Source of the DNA: UBA7330 sp965243485
GTDB lineage: Bacteria; Bacteroidota; Bacteroidia; Cytophagales; Cyclobacteriaceae
Reading direction: 5' to 3'
DNA length: 64,000 bases
Assembly: GCA_965243485.1 (NCBI GenBank)
Contig: CBDEVP010000001.1
Coordinates: forward strand, 682,001 to 746,000
The position numbers and the translations under genes are program-made. Positions 55,301 through 63,638 of this stretch are shown here, in pieces; within the stretch, counting starts at the first letter, position 1, and each line of letters opens with the position of its first letter. The notes under the pieces are model-generated. The model ran no database searches. It was not told the DNA's origin and saw only the letters and a program-made list of their open reading frames with translations.

Positions 55301-56494
55301 GCCTGTACCACTGCCAATGTTAGGATTCCCCGGACGGTAGATCCTGCTCCCTTCCCCAAGATCCATGAATCCCACCACGTTCCGGGTAGTCCTGGTATCC
55401 TGCGTTCGGTTGATGAGGTACACTTCCACCCTGGTAATGTTCACGCCTGAAATGATCTGCGGCAGGTTACTCAACCATCGCTGATAATTGTCACGGAAGA
55501 AATGACCCAGGAAGAAATGTCTGTTTTCATCATAATCTGACGCCCTTACTTCAAATTCCCGCCCCTGGAAGCCGCTTTCGATGGTCAGCACTTCAGACTG
55601 CCCCTGTTGTCTGGACAATACGCTGGTCACATAAAGTTTCCCGAACTGGAGCTGGGTTTTTAGTCCGAATAAAGACTGGGCACCCATCATCAAACTATTG
55701 GAAACCGGCATACTTACATTTCCAATCTCGATCTTCTTCACAATATCTTCCTCGTAGCCGGTATATTCCACTTTGAGATTATTCTGAAAGTCGAAGGTAT
55801 TGTTGTTGTCAAAGTTTGCGGTGATCGCGAGCTTTTCACCCACTTTTCCCACCACATTGAGGGAGATCTGCTGATTGAAATTAAAGCCGCCATTCCTCTG
55901 TTGCCGCAAGGGGATGGCGGGGTTGTTGATGCGTTGAAATCTTCCTCCGAAATCCAGATTGACAAACCCATTTGGCTGAATATCAACATAACTGCCGCCA
56001 AAAAGTCTGTCAAATACCGGACCTACATAGAGCCTGGGGATCAGACTTCTGCCGCTGACGGCACTTTCTCCGTCCAGACCTGCGGAACGCTCCTTGAAAT
56101 ATTCGCTGACGATCTGCTGGTCATTGTATTTGTCATACTCCTCAAAGGTCATGGTAGAGATGGGCCTGAAGTTGATATCGCCAATGCGCTCATACACCGT
56201 GTAGTTGATCCCGGAATCATAATCTACCTGCAGGTCTATGTTCGAGGGGTCACTCAATTGCAGTGGTGATGGACTGGTTCTGTTTGAAAACGGGTCCCCA
56301 AACCGGTAATCAGGCTGGTATGTAGGTGTGAAGCTTGGCTCGTATGGTCCGACGCTATCTGTAGGGATCGTATCCACCGGGATGGTGTCCGGAGCCGGGA
56401 TATATCTAAATAGCTCTCCGGGGTTGGTCGCACCTACTCCCCAATAAAACAACGCTACATTTAGGAGTACAGTTATGTAGGCTTTTAATCTCAA
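49358..56494 (-). CDS. sprA: T9SS translocon / gliding motility protein SprA
   Basis: A 2,378-residue protein of the expected size for SprA, the giant 36-strand outer-membrane barrel that forms the type IX secretion channel (Lauber and colleagues, 2018). It has a signal-like start with a TTG codon, MRLKAYITVLLNVALFYWGVG, tandem Sov/SprA-type segments such as NRNGGFDIQVPFQRPSADGKYNLTVKG and KSICIWANEMRVTDFDKTKGWAANANLGAKL, and an ending GTQLRFGLAQ that fits a terminal barrel strand. It works with PorV, PorU and related proteins not present here. The gene follows ruvA by 21 bases and is followed by gcvH. The DUF1501 protein at 1179 is a probable cargo. Confidence 0.97.
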   Translation of the reverse strand: MRLKAYITVLLNVALFYWGVGATNPGELFRYIPAPDTIPVDTIPTDSVGPYEPSFTPTYQPDYRFGDPFSNRTSPSPLQLSDPSNIDLQVDYDSGINYTVYERIGDINFRPISTMTFEEYDKYNDQQIVSEYFKERSAGLDGESAVSGRSLIPRLYVGPVFDRLFGGSYVDIQPNGFVNLDFGGRFQRINNPAIPLRQQRNGGFNFNQQISLNVVGKVGEKLAITANFDNNNTFDFQNNLKVEYTGYEEDIVKKIEIGNVSMPVSNSLMMGAQSLFGLKTQLQFGKLYVTSVLSRQQGQSEVLTIESGFQGREFEVRASDYDENRHFFLGHFFRDNYQRWLSNLPQIISGVNITRVEVYLINRTQDTRTTRNVVGFMDLGEGSRIYRPGNPNIGSGTGNVPTDNEANDLYQTIFNNAGVRNSSETSGILQNDFGFVNSTDYVLIQTARKLEDNEFTVDKQLGYITLLRRLQNDEALAVAYEYTYNGQVYKVGELTEDYSGFSDDKVIFMKLLRPNKINTDVPSWDLMMKNIYNLNASQIEPNGFTLRIHYRDDRTGIDNPSLHEGRRTKDIPLIELMGLDQLNRNNDRQRDGNFDFIEGITIDTRNGNVIFPVLEPFGSELRKYFNPETEPSLIEKYVYDTLYETTRADAQQVASQNKYFILGRFNAGSSSEIVLPGINIAENSVVVTAGNTPLTEGLDYTVDYNLGRVRIINQGILSSGKTINISYEKADLFNFQSRWLYGTRLDYRFNDNFNIGATLLHLNERPGGITRYKIGDEPTSNTKYGFDINYQTEANFLTKMVDFLPLISTKETSNLRFSAEFAQMIPGTSNIVDGEGTSYIDDFENAITPINLAGPLGWDLASTPTTRNNELIVPTDDNLGVNFRRAKLAWYNVDQNFYNTGGLVNQAPDNITEDDISNHYVRPIFPQEIYRQRDRQIFQTPERIMDIAYYPYERGPYNYNPNLTPEGFLPNPENNWGGITRAITNEVDFDKTNIEYLEFWMMDPFIQGERGRVIDGVFNSNNTTGGELVFNLGSVSEDLMKDNGRHAFENGLPVNDDSARVDYNEWGRITTEPFLVNTFDRSRQDAQDIGLDGLSNELERIYFADYLNQINVVGDGLERILADPSADDFDYFLGADLDNSDAKILERYKQFNGLEGNSPANSGNDFARASTNIPDNEDLNLDNTISELEEYYEYRIPLRPGDLQIGRYNIVDEISTDANDPNAAKWYLFRIPIRDPDNIIGDISGFKTMRYIRMYLTKFRQPVVLRMSKLQLVGSQWRKYLETLLEPGFYELPETVSSDFNISVVNIEENSTGSDTKNKYRVPPGINRDRDNTTIINRQVNEQSLQVCVEDLKDQDARAVFKNVNIDLINYGRLKMFFHAEVYKGDMVLDDEVTAFLRLGTDYTENYYEIEVPLKLTPLGVDSPNDDELRRLLWPLENEIDIAVDELLGLKSTRNRGGFDIQVPFQRPSADGKYNLTVKGRPDISTILTMMIGVRNPRSDDNEPKSICIWANEMRVTDFDKTKGWAANANLGAKLADLGNINASTRYSSIGFGSIQENIQQRDRAETFQYDISANLNLDRFLFPEKTGLKIPMYASYEKSRTTPQFDPLDPDVPLEASLNSILSASERAEYRRIVEDRSTRRSLNFTNVGKVKVNQDANDHFFDVENLTLSYAYSDIVTSNVNMETFLQKTESGGVGYNYSPSAFVIEPFKSADAFNSPWLKLIKDINFSPVPSNLSFRADLRRSFVKTQLYNDNLTIEGIEPYYERLFTFNRTYAMRWNPIKNLNLDYSAAANAVIDEPDSVVEGDINTQFERNYIWERIKDFGRMKNFRQDINATFRVPLDKIPLTDWISADLKYAVGYNWVAGSLNQLDSADNFFGHTISNRRDRGIASKVDLVKLYNKIDYLKQINAPPRRTSGDEPKSFTPGRSFLRLLMSLRSITANYNIRESTTLSGFVITPFLLGMDSTWNAPGWNFILGGQDAGIRHEAARNGWLTRSPVLTTPFQQTFSTDIDIRAAIEPAPDVKISLDAKRTNTANFQEIFRFNPSLDTFSSLTPARSGSYNITFISLKTAFGQNREDNTSITYEKFAENIDIIQERLQGVNQNGEFNRLSQDVLIPSFLAAYSGEDATRSDLSPFPTIPLPNWRLDYTGLSRIPGLSDIFSSVAVSHAYRSAFNVNNYTNSLLYSNNITLNNNVLDYPEATIIDPQTGNLVPVYIINQVSIAEQFSPLMGINIRTKKNLTTRIEYRKERNLSLNMSNAQITEVSNNDITLDFGLTKEDFKLPFKIQGRTIALENDVTIRVSMTIRDSETIQRKLEGDNTVTNGNTNFQLRPSLTYKLNDQLDLTMYFERSVTDPKISSFRTATTAFGTQLRFGLAQ

Positions 56495-56515
56495 ACAAAT
56501 GAAATAAAGTATGAA

Positions 56516-57109
56516 TTAGGCTCTTTTCAATGCCAGTTTGATTAAGTCTTCAAGTTTAATCTCCTGCCCATGTTCTTTCAAAACGAGATCGACACTTTTT
56601 TCCGCTGCTGGCTTAGCGATACCCAATGTGGTCAAAGCCGATAACGCTTCGCTTCGTAATGTATTGTCATATTTTACTGAAATATCCGCTAATTTATCCA
56701 GGAGTCCCTCTTTTTTCATTTTGTCCTTCAATTCAAGCACGATCCTCTGCGCCGTTTTGGACCCAATTCCCTTCACCCTTTGGATGACCGGGACATTTTC
56801 ACTGACGATGGCATGCTGAAGCTCTTCCGGCGATAAGGAGGAAAGGATCATCAATGCCGTACTGGGCCCTACACCGGAAATAGAGATCAGATCAAGAAAT
56901 CTTTTCTTTTCCGATGGTTCAAAAAAACCATAGAGCGTATGGGCGTCTTCCTTGATATTTAAATGAGTAAACAGTTTGACCTCATCCAGATTTTTGACGG
57001 CAGCATAGGTGCTTAGGCTGATTTTTGCCTCGTATCCTATGCCGTTGATATCCACTACCACATATGTGGGATCCTTTACAACCAGTTTCCCATTTAAGTA
57101 ATTAATCAT
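56516..57109 (-). CDS. ruvA: Holliday junction DNA helicase subunit RuvA
   Basis: A 197-residue RuvA from ATG 57109: OB-fold domain MINYLNGKLVVKDPTYVVVDINGIGYEAKIS, two helix-hairpin-helix motifs (LISISGVGPSTALMILSSL and VKGIGSKTAQRIVLELK) and the C-terminal domain that binds RuvB. It works in Holliday-junction branch migration. The longer frame to 57145 runs into maeB and lacks the RuvA start. It overlaps the maeB stop by 8 bases. Confidence 0.96.
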   Translation of the reverse strand: MINYLNGKLVVKDPTYVVVDINGIGYEAKISLSTYAAVKNLDEVKLFTHLNIKEDAHTLYGFFEPSEKKRFLDLISISGVGPSTALMILSSLSPEELQHAIVSENVPVIQRVKGIGSKTAQRIVLELKDKMKKEGLLDKLADISVKYDNTLRSEALSALTTLGIAKPAAEKSVDLVLKEHGQEIKLEDLIKLALKRA

Positions 57110-59375
57110 CTTTACCCGGTTTATTTTGAGCATCCACGACGGCAATGGCTACCATACTGAATATCTCCCTGACTGAACTTCCAACCTGAAGTACATGGAC
57201 TGGCTTGTTCATCCCCATGAGAATGGGGCCAATGGCTTCGGAACCGCCAAGCTCCATCAGTAGCTTATATGCGATATTGCCGGAATCCAAATCAGGGAAA
57301 ATGAATGTGTTGGGAGGGTGACTGGCAAGAATGCTGAAAGGGTAATTCTCCTTTAGCAATTGTCTATTCAATGCTATATTGGCCTGAACTTCACCGTCGA
57401 TAATGAGGTCGGGCCACCTCTCTTTTGCCAGCTTTACCGCCTGAGCTGTCTTGGCAGGAACCTCGCCTCTTGCAGACCCAAAATTTGAATAGGAAAGTAC
57501 GGCAATACTGGGTTCGGTATCAAAAAACCGGACCGCATTTTTTGTCAACCCAATGATATCGACCAATTGCTCAGCATCAGGATTGAGATTGACTGTGGTG
57601 TCGGCAAAAAAGAAATTCCCTTTGCCACTGCTAAGAATATACATGCCGGCGACCCGGTTTACATGATTGGCCACACCAATGATCTGCAGAGCGGGCAAAA
57701 TTGTTTTTGGATAGTCGTTGGACAAGCCGGATATCAGCGCATCCGCCTGGCCCATCTCCACCATCATGGCCCCATAGTAGTTGCGGCTCACCATGAGCTT
57801 TTTTGCCATCCGCAATGTGACACCCTTACGCTGTCTCTTTTCATAAAGTTTGTTGGCAAATTCCTTGTTATCCTCTGCCACAGGATCAATGATCTGGCAG
57901 GATTCAAGCCCATCCAATTCATTTTCCCGGATCATTTCACTGATCACCTTCTTATTGCCAAGCAGAATGGGTATGGCGACTCCCTCATCTATGGCCATCT
58001 GGGCAGCCTTTAAGATATTGATGTCGTCGGCCTCAGCAAACACTACGCGTTTTGGATCTTTCCTGGCTCTTACGATCACTCGCGAGATCAGTCTTTGATC
58101 GACTCCGATACGATCCAGTAATGCTTCATTGTACTTATCCCAGTCCTCGATCCCGGTCCGGGCTACCCCGCTGTCTATGGCTGCCTTTGCCACCGCGGGA
58201 GAAATGGTAGTGATAAGCCTCGGATCAAGAGGTTTTGGGATCAGGTATTCTTTACCAAATTTCATGGTAGCGCTTGCATACGCCTTGAGCACCATCTCGG
58301 GTACAGGCTGCTTGGCCAACGCTGCGATGGCATTGACGGCTGCAAGCTTCATCTCTTCATTGATGGCCGTGGCCCTTACATCGAGTGCTCCTCTGAAAAT
58401 ATATGGAAATCCAAGCACATTATTCACCTGGTTGGGATGATCGGACCGGCCTGTCGCCATGATGATGTCCTTCCGTGTCTTCATGGCCAGCTCATAAGAT
58501 ATCTCAGGATCGGGATTAGAAAGTGCAAAGACAATGGGGTCCTTCGCCATCGACTTCAGCGCTTCCGGTTTTAGTATATCCGCCACTGAAAGTCCCAGGA
58601 ACACATCAGCACCGACCAACGCCTCATCCAGTGTATCTGCATCCACATCCACAGCATATTTGGCTTTTGTCTCATCCAGGTTCGGCCGGCTTTTTTTGAT
58701 CACGCCTTTACTATCCACCATGATGATATTCTCCTTCCTGGCTCCCAGGGCAACATAGAGATCAGTACAGGCTATGGCTGCTCCACCGGCCCCACTCACG
58801 ACGATCTTAATCTTTTCAATCTTCTTACCATTGACTTCCAGCGCATTGATCAGTGCGGCACTTGAAATGATGGCCGTACCATGCTGGTCATCGTGCATGA
58901 CCGGGATTTTCATCCTTCGCTTTAGCTCCTGCTCAATCCTGAAGCTTTCCGGGGCTTTAATATCTTCCAGGTTGATCCCTCCGAAAGTGGGCTCGAGGCT
59001 TTTCACGATCTCAATGAATTTCTCAGGATCATTTTCGCTGATCTCAATATCAAAGACATCAATACCCGCAAATTTCTTAAAAAGTACGCCTTTACCCTCC
59101 ATGACCGGTTTTGAAGCTTCCGGTCCGATATCTCCCAACCCAAGGACTGCTGTTCCATTGGAAATGACGCCGACGAGATTGCCCTTTGCAGTGTACTTAT
59201 AAACCAGCTCAGTGTCTTTATGGATCTGTTTGCAGGGTTCTGCAACTCCCGGCGAATAAGCCAGTGCCAGATCATGCTGGCTGCTTAGAGGTTTGGTAGG
59301 TCGTACTTCAATTTTTCCAGCCGGACTGGCCTCATGAAAGTCCAGGGCCTCATTCTTTCTGATTTTTGCGCACAT
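57102..59375 (-). CDS. maeB: NADP-dependent malic enzyme with PTA-like domain
   Basis: The 757-residue MaeB type: an N-terminal malic enzyme (ALAYSPGVAEPCKQI; VISNGTAVLGLGDIG; VSGAGGAAIACTDL) of ~420 residues and a C-terminal phosphotransacetylase-like domain (IPILLGNKKVISEMIREN; GPILMGMNKPVHVLQVGSSVREI) that regulates the enzyme. It oxidatively decarboxylates malate to pyruvate and supplies NADPH. It sits between ruvA and DUF4837 in the conserved run. The start is 14 bases after the DUF4837 stop. Confidence 0.95.
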   Translation of the reverse strand: MCAKIRKNEALDFHEASPAGKIEVRPTKPLSSQHDLALAYSPGVAEPCKQIHKDTELVYKYTAKGNLVGVISNGTAVLGLGDIGPEASKPVMEGKGVLFKKFAGIDVFDIEISENDPEKFIEIVKSLEPTFGGINLEDIKAPESFRIEQELKRRMKIPVMHDDQHGTAIISSAALINALEVNGKKIEKIKIVVSGAGGAAIACTDLYVALGARKENIIMVDSKGVIKKSRPNLDETKAKYAVDVDADTLDEALVGADVFLGLSVADILKPEALKSMAKDPIVFALSNPDPEISYELAMKTRKDIIMATGRSDHPNQVNNVLGFPYIFRGALDVRATAINEEMKLAAVNAIAALAKQPVPEMVLKAYASATMKFGKEYLIPKPLDPRLITTISPAVAKAAIDSGVARTGIEDWDKYNEALLDRIGVDQRLISRVIVRARKDPKRVVFAEADDINILKAAQMAIDEGVAIPILLGNKKVISEMIRENELDGLESCQIIDPVAEDNKEFANKLYEKRQRKGVTLRMAKKLMVSRNYYGAMMVEMGQADALISGLSNDYPKTILPALQIIGVANHVNRVAGMYILSSGKGNFFFADTTVNLNPDAEQLVDIIGLTKNAVRFFDTEPSIAVLSYSNFGSARGEVPAKTAQAVKLAKERWPDLIIDGEVQANIALNRQLLKENYPFSILASHPPNTFIFPDLDSGNIAYKLLMELGGSEAIGPILMGMNKPVHVLQVGSSVREIFSMVAIAVVDAQNKPGKDD

Positions 59376-59389
59376 AAATGTAGGTTGGG

Positions 59390-60478
59390 TTAATTCAGGG
59401 ACGCAGCGTTTTCCGAAGGCGGAAGGTTAAAGGTAGTTAAAATAGCATTTACTTCTCTGACCAGATTCTTTTTATCAGTACCCGGCGAATATACATATCC
59501 CTCGATGTAATAAACCCTTTGATTGGCTTCATCTACAATCGTGTAACTGACAAACGGGCCTCCTCCTGAATTGTCGCTGATCTTCCATAAGCCTCTTGCT
59601 TCAATGGCGTAATTGCCTTTGAAGGAGATCTGTTTGGTTTCCAGCGGTACATAGTCCTGAACCTGTCTGGTGATGTACTTATCCTGCTTCTCACTGTCCC
59701 GAAGGAAGGTCTCGGTGATCTTGTCCCGGTAAGCACCAATGTTTTCAAAAATTCCCTGATCCCTGTAAAGGTCCGAATGAATAAAAACATCCATTTCAGA
59801 ATCCGCTTCCAGCTGCCTCAGCCAGACAAAGTTTCTTGTCTGTTTGGCCAGCTCCCAGCCGTAGGGTATAGTGATCTCGTAGCCAAAATCTTCCTTTAAA
59901 GCTTTCATCAGCTGGACTTCCTTGCTCTTAAATATTTTGTCTTTCGTATTTTCAATGGCCCTGTTCTCAAAGATTGAAACCAGCTGCTGTTCATTTTCTT
60001 TTAATTTTTCTATCAACTGATCTTCAGTGTTTGAAAAAAGATAAAGCACAACCTGACCCTTTGCAAACTCATCCTGATGGATGGTCATGAACAGAGATGG
60101 GTCGTTTTGAATCATTTTTAATGAATTATTGGTGAAATAATTCCTGATCCGCTGACTTTGACTGGTTTTACTATCCAGGGTCATCACAAAGATCAGATTA
60201 GTGGACGAACGGAATACATCATTGATCTTCAGTGGATTTACTTTACTAAGGTTAAACATGGGTTCCGGCTGTGGGAGTCCCGGCATCGGAGCACGATACA
60301 TATTTTTGATCTGTTCACCGAGGGCTCCTTCCCACTGGGTTGAATCCATGATCAAAATTATCTCTCCAATTTCTCCCCGTGCCGTTGGTTTAAGATCTTC
60401 CTTCATTTGTTCCCTGGCTTCTTTACAGGAAGTGGACAAAAGAAGCATGGCAAAGAGAATATAAATCAGGTTCTTCAT
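59390..60478 (-). CDS. DUF4837 lipoprotein
   Basis: The 362-residue protein has a lipoprotein signal (MKNLIYILFAMLLLSTSC, Cys18) and the DUF4837 core (GEIGEIILIMDSTQWEGALGEQIK; FRSSTNLIFVMTLDS; GPFVSYTIVDEANQRVYYIEGYVYSPG). A family restricted to Bacteroidota, of unknown function, probably in the periplasm. It has a -7 box before it and is followed by maeB. Confidence 0.88.
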   Translation of the reverse strand: MKNLIYILFAMLLLSTSCKEAREQMKEDLKPTARGEIGEIILIMDSTQWEGALGEQIKNMYRAPMPGLPQPEPMFNLSKVNPLKINDVFRSSTNLIFVMTLDSKTSQSQRIRNYFTNNSLKMIQNDPSLFMTIHQDEFAKGQVVLYLFSNTEDQLIEKLKENEQQLVSIFENRAIENTKDKIFKSKEVQLMKALKEDFGYEITIPYGWELAKQTRNFVWLRQLEADSEMDVFIHSDLYRDQGIFENIGAYRDKITETFLRDSEKQDKYITRQVQDYVPLETKQISFKGNYAIEARGLWKISDNSGGGPFVSYTIVDEANQRVYYIEGYVYSPGTDKKNLVREVNAILTTFNLPPSENAASLN

Positions 60479-60495
60479 GCTTAAACGGTTTATTA

Positions 60496-60503
60496 CAAAT
60501 GTA
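60496..60503 (-). promoter_or_regulatory. candidate -7 box of the DUF4837-maeB-ruvA-sprA run
   Basis: On the minus strand TACATTTG matches TAnnTTTG exactly, 17 bases upstream of the DUF4837 ATG, in the 61-base gap after the lytic transglycosylase stop. It could drive sprA as well, since the downstream gaps are short. Confidence 0.45.
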
Positions 60504-60539
60504 AAGTTTATCTGGCGTTCCCGTTTAAGTAACGTTCTT

Positions 60540-61907
60540 TTATTCGGAAACGATCAGTTTCATCCCGGGTTTTATCACATTGGATGAGAGGTTGTTGAGT
60601 TGCTTGATCTTTTCTATGGAAAGGTTGGCATACAGGTTGGCTATGTCCCAAAGGGTATCACCATATTGCACGATATGTATCTTCTTTCCCTCCTGGATAG
60701 CCTGGGGAGCCACCGGAACCGCTGCGGTCGTATTGGCGGCACTCAGGTAGAGATCTTTTGTAGAACTATTGTACGTGGGGAGGACCCATATACTGAGTCT
60801 TTGACCGACCCTGATCAGGTTGGAATTCAGACTGTTCCATTCCCTGATATCCGAGACCCTTACACGATATTGTTGTGCGATCGTTCCCAGTACCTCTCCG
60901 CTGCTGACCCTGTGAACGATCCGTTCACGGCCATAGGTGCTTCCGGGCATATTCCTTGAAAGATAAACCAGCTCCTCCCTTCCAACCTTTGAGGCTGTAT
61001 CCATCAGAAAGGAACGGTTCAGCTCCACCTCCTCTTTGATCTCGTAAGGGATCTTCAATGCAAAATTTACCGTGCCTTCAGGAAGTGCTCCCCTTTTGAT
61101 CTGAGGATTCAATTTCAGGATATCATCCAGGCACAGCCCAACCTGATTGCAGAAGGTCTCCAGGTGAAAATACTGGCTGATATGAATGGTGTCTGTTACC
61201 GGGTATACTTCAAATTCTTTTTCATCAATGAACAGGTTATGCTCAGGGGCATACTTAAGGGTGTAGATCATTGCAACGAATTGGGGAACGTAGGATCTGG
61301 TTTCCCGTGGAAGGTACCGGTAGATCTCCCAAAATGTTTTCTTATATCCGCTCCTCCTGATGGCTTTCCTCACATTTCCCGGTCCGCAATTGTAAGCTGC
61401 CAGCGCCAGCTCCCAGTCTCCAAACATACGGTACAGATCTCTCAGATGTCTGGCGGCGGCATCCGTTGATGCATGAGGGTCCATGCGTTCATCAAGGTAC
61501 CAGTCATTATCAAGACCATACATTTTACCTGTATAGCTTACAAACTGCCACAAACCCACAGCTCTGGCAGGACTAATGGCATTGGGAGCGAGGCCCGATT
61601 CTATGATCGACAGGTACTTCAGGTCTTCGGGCAGATCGTATTTTCTGAGGTATTCCTCAAAAATCGGGAAGAAATAATCTACCCTTCGCATGATCATGCG
61701 CGTATATGCCCGGTCTCTGACCGTAAAATAGTCTATGAATGCTTTGACACGTTCATTGTAGCTAAGCGGAACATCGGCTTCGATACAGGAAATTCTATCA
61801 GCCACAAGGTCATAAGGAGCATCCGGGATAAAATCATATTCCACCTCCTGGGCACTGCTTACCCCCATCAAAAAAAGGGCAGACCATATGAAGAATAACT
61901 TTTTCAT
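60540..61907 (-). CDS. membrane/periplasmic lytic transglycosylase with two LysM domains
   Basis: A 455-residue exported enzyme (MKKLFFIWSALFLMGVSSAQ) of the MltD type: SLT domain with the catalytic Glu in IIESGLAPNAISPARAVGLWQF and the later AYNCGPGNVRKAI block, then two LysM modules (HRVSSGEVLGTIAQQYRVRVSDI; HIVQYGDTLWDIANLYANLSIEKI) at the C-terminus. It cuts peptidoglycan glycan strands forming 1,6-anhydro ends. Its start overlaps the gatA stop by four bases (ATGA). Confidence 0.93.
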   Translation of the reverse strand: MKKLFFIWSALFLMGVSSAQEVEYDFIPDAPYDLVADRISCIEADVPLSYNERVKAFIDYFTVRDRAYTRMIMRRVDYFFPIFEEYLRKYDLPEDLKYLSIIESGLAPNAISPARAVGLWQFVSYTGKMYGLDNDWYLDERMDPHASTDAAARHLRDLYRMFGDWELALAAYNCGPGNVRKAIRRSGYKKTFWEIYRYLPRETRSYVPQFVAMIYTLKYAPEHNLFIDEKEFEVYPVTDTIHISQYFHLETFCNQVGLCLDDILKLNPQIKRGALPEGTVNFALKIPYEIKEEVELNRSFLMDTASKVGREELVYLSRNMPGSTYGRERIVHRVSSGEVLGTIAQQYRVRVSDIREWNSLNSNLIRVGQRLSIWVLPTYNSSTKDLYLSAANTTAAVPVAPQAIQEGKKIHIVQYGDTLWDIANLYANLSIEKIKQLNNLSSNVIKPGMKLIVSE

Positions 61908-63337
61908 CTGGCAATATCATTCATAACGTAGTTTCCAAATGCCAGTAACGAGGACTCTGCAAAATGAGCATTCATGATCTGCATACCCACTGACATCCCA
62001 TCACTATCCCTGGCTACCGGAACGGAAATCGCAGGGATCCCTGCCACAGAGGCCTGGACTGTAAAAAGGTCGGCCAGATACATTTCCATGGGGTCTGAAG
62101 TCTTGGCACCAAGCTCGAAAGCAGTGGTGGGTGCCGTAGGCAGGATGATGAAATCGTAGTCTTCAAGAAGTCCTTCAATCTCATTTTTGATCTTTCGCCT
62201 CACTTTCTGGGCTTTGAGATAGTAAGCATCGTGATAGCTGGCCGAAAGCACAAAAGTGCCGAGCATGATCCTTCTAAATACCTCGTGGCCGAATCCTACA
62301 GACCTGGTGGCTTTTAGCATCGATTCAAGGTTTTTTGGGTCTGGGATCCGAAACCCATATTTTACACCGTCGTACCTGGATAAATTGGAGCTTGCCTCAG
62401 CTGTGGTCAAAATATAGTAAGTAGGCAAAGCATATTTCATCAGAGGAAACGAGATTTCATTGATCTCATGTCCCTGCTCTCTGAGCAGATCTACCTTATC
62501 AAGAAAAATATCCCTTACTTCAGGATTGATAGCGTCACTTTCCACGATCTCCCGGAAATAGCCAATTTTGACCTTTTTTTCAAAATCCAGTGCCTCCGAA
62601 TAATGAGCGACCGGATTTTTGGAAACGGTACTATCGATACCATCATCTCCGGCAATTATTTCCAGTACCAGCGCTGCATCGGCTATATTATTTGAAAAAA
62701 TACCGATCACATCAAAGGTGCTTGCATACGCTGCAAGACCATGCCTGGATATTCTGGAATAGGTGGGTTTAAGACCTACAGTACCGCAAAATGAGGCGGG
62801 TTGTCTGACAGACCCGCCAGTATCTGTGCCAAGAGATACGGTACACATGTCTGCCTGAACGGCAACAGCACATCCCCCGGAAGATCCTCCGGGCACTCTT
62901 TCCCTGTTGTCGGCATTTTTTACAGGACCAAAGGCTGAGTTTTCACAGGAAGAACCCATGGCAAACTCATCACAATTGTTTCTGCCGATGATGATCGCAT
63001 CTTCATCAAGCAGGCGCTGGACCACTGTGGAATTAAACTGCGAGTGAAACCCATCCAGGATTTTACTGCCGCATTGCAGCGGGTGATCTTCGTAGCACAG
63101 TACGTCTTTGATCCCTACCACCAATCCAGCCAGTCGACCAGCCTTGCCGCGGTTCAATCTGTCATCGATCTCCGCAGCCCTGGCAAGTGATTCCTGATCA
63201 TAGACCGAAAGGAATGCATTGAGATCCCCGTCCTTTTCCCGAATGTTAGATAGATAATGCTTTACTACTTCCGCACACGTAGTTTTTCCACCTTCAAGCT
63301 GTTGCCTGATTTGCTGATAAGTAGAATTGGCCTGCAA
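61904..63337 (-). CDS. gatA: Asp/Glu-tRNA amidotransferase subunit A
   Basis: The 477-residue amidase: the Ser-cisSer-Lys triad is in place, with GIKDVLCY (Lys) and the amidase signature GSSGGCAVAVQADMCTVSLGTDTGGSVRQPA (both serines). It supplies ammonia from glutamine to amidate Glu-tRNA(Gln) or Asp-tRNA(Asn), with GatB and GatC. GatC is at 34697-34984; GatB is not in the window. It sits six bases after tatA and overlaps the transglycosylase gene start by four. Confidence 0.95.
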   Translation of the reverse strand: MQANSTYQQIRQQLEGGKTTCAEVVKHYLSNIREKDGDLNAFLSVYDQESLARAAEIDDRLNRGKAGRLAGLVVGIKDVLCYEDHPLQCGSKILDGFHSQFNSTVVQRLLDEDAIIIGRNNCDEFAMGSSCENSAFGPVKNADNRERVPGGSSGGCAVAVQADMCTVSLGTDTGGSVRQPASFCGTVGLKPTYSRISRHGLAAYASTFDVIGIFSNNIADAALVLEIIAGDDGIDSTVSKNPVAHYSEALDFEKKVKIGYFREIVESDAINPEVRDIFLDKVDLLREQGHEINEISFPLMKYALPTYYILTTAEASSNLSRYDGVKYGFRIPDPKNLESMLKATRSVGFGHEVFRRIMLGTFVLSASYHDAYYLKAQKVRRKIKNEIEGLLEDYDFIILPTAPTTAFELGAKTSDPMEMYLADLFTVQASVAGIPAISVPVARDSDGMSVGMQIMNAHFAESSLLAFGNYVMNDIAR

Positions 63338-63343
63338 GACTGT

Positions 63344-63577
63344 TTAATCTTTATGCTGCTCTTCTTTTACTTTAGAGGCGGATGCGGTAGAAGTCTTTCC
63401 GCCCTCTTCAATTTCATTTTTTATCTCTTTGGTAGCATCCTTAAATTCACGGATACCTCTTCCCATGCCTCTTGCGATTTCAGGAATCTTCTTTGCACCA
63501 AAAAAGATAATGATGAAAAGTGCGATAACCAGTATTTCCCATCCTCCTGGCATTCCGATTGCTAATACCGTATTCAT
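63344..63577 (-). CDS. tatA: Sec-independent translocase protein TatA
   Basis: A 77-residue protein with one N-terminal membrane helix (GWEILVIALFIIIFFGAKKIPEIARGMGRGIREFK) and an amphipathic helix, then a charged tail; the FGAKKIPE motif is diagnostic of TatA/TatE. It exports folded proteins with twin-arginine signals. The DUF1501 protein at 1179 may be one substrate. It is upstream of gatA on the same strand. Confidence 0.95.
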   Translation of the reverse strand: MNTVLAIGMPGGWEILVIALFIIIFFGAKKIPEIARGMGRGIREFKDATKEIKNEIEEGGKTSTASASKVKEEQHKD

Positions 63578-63638
63578 ATGATTTTCTTAAAGTTTAAATT
63601 CAAAGATAAGTAAATATTGAAGCTTTATTCAGTAAATC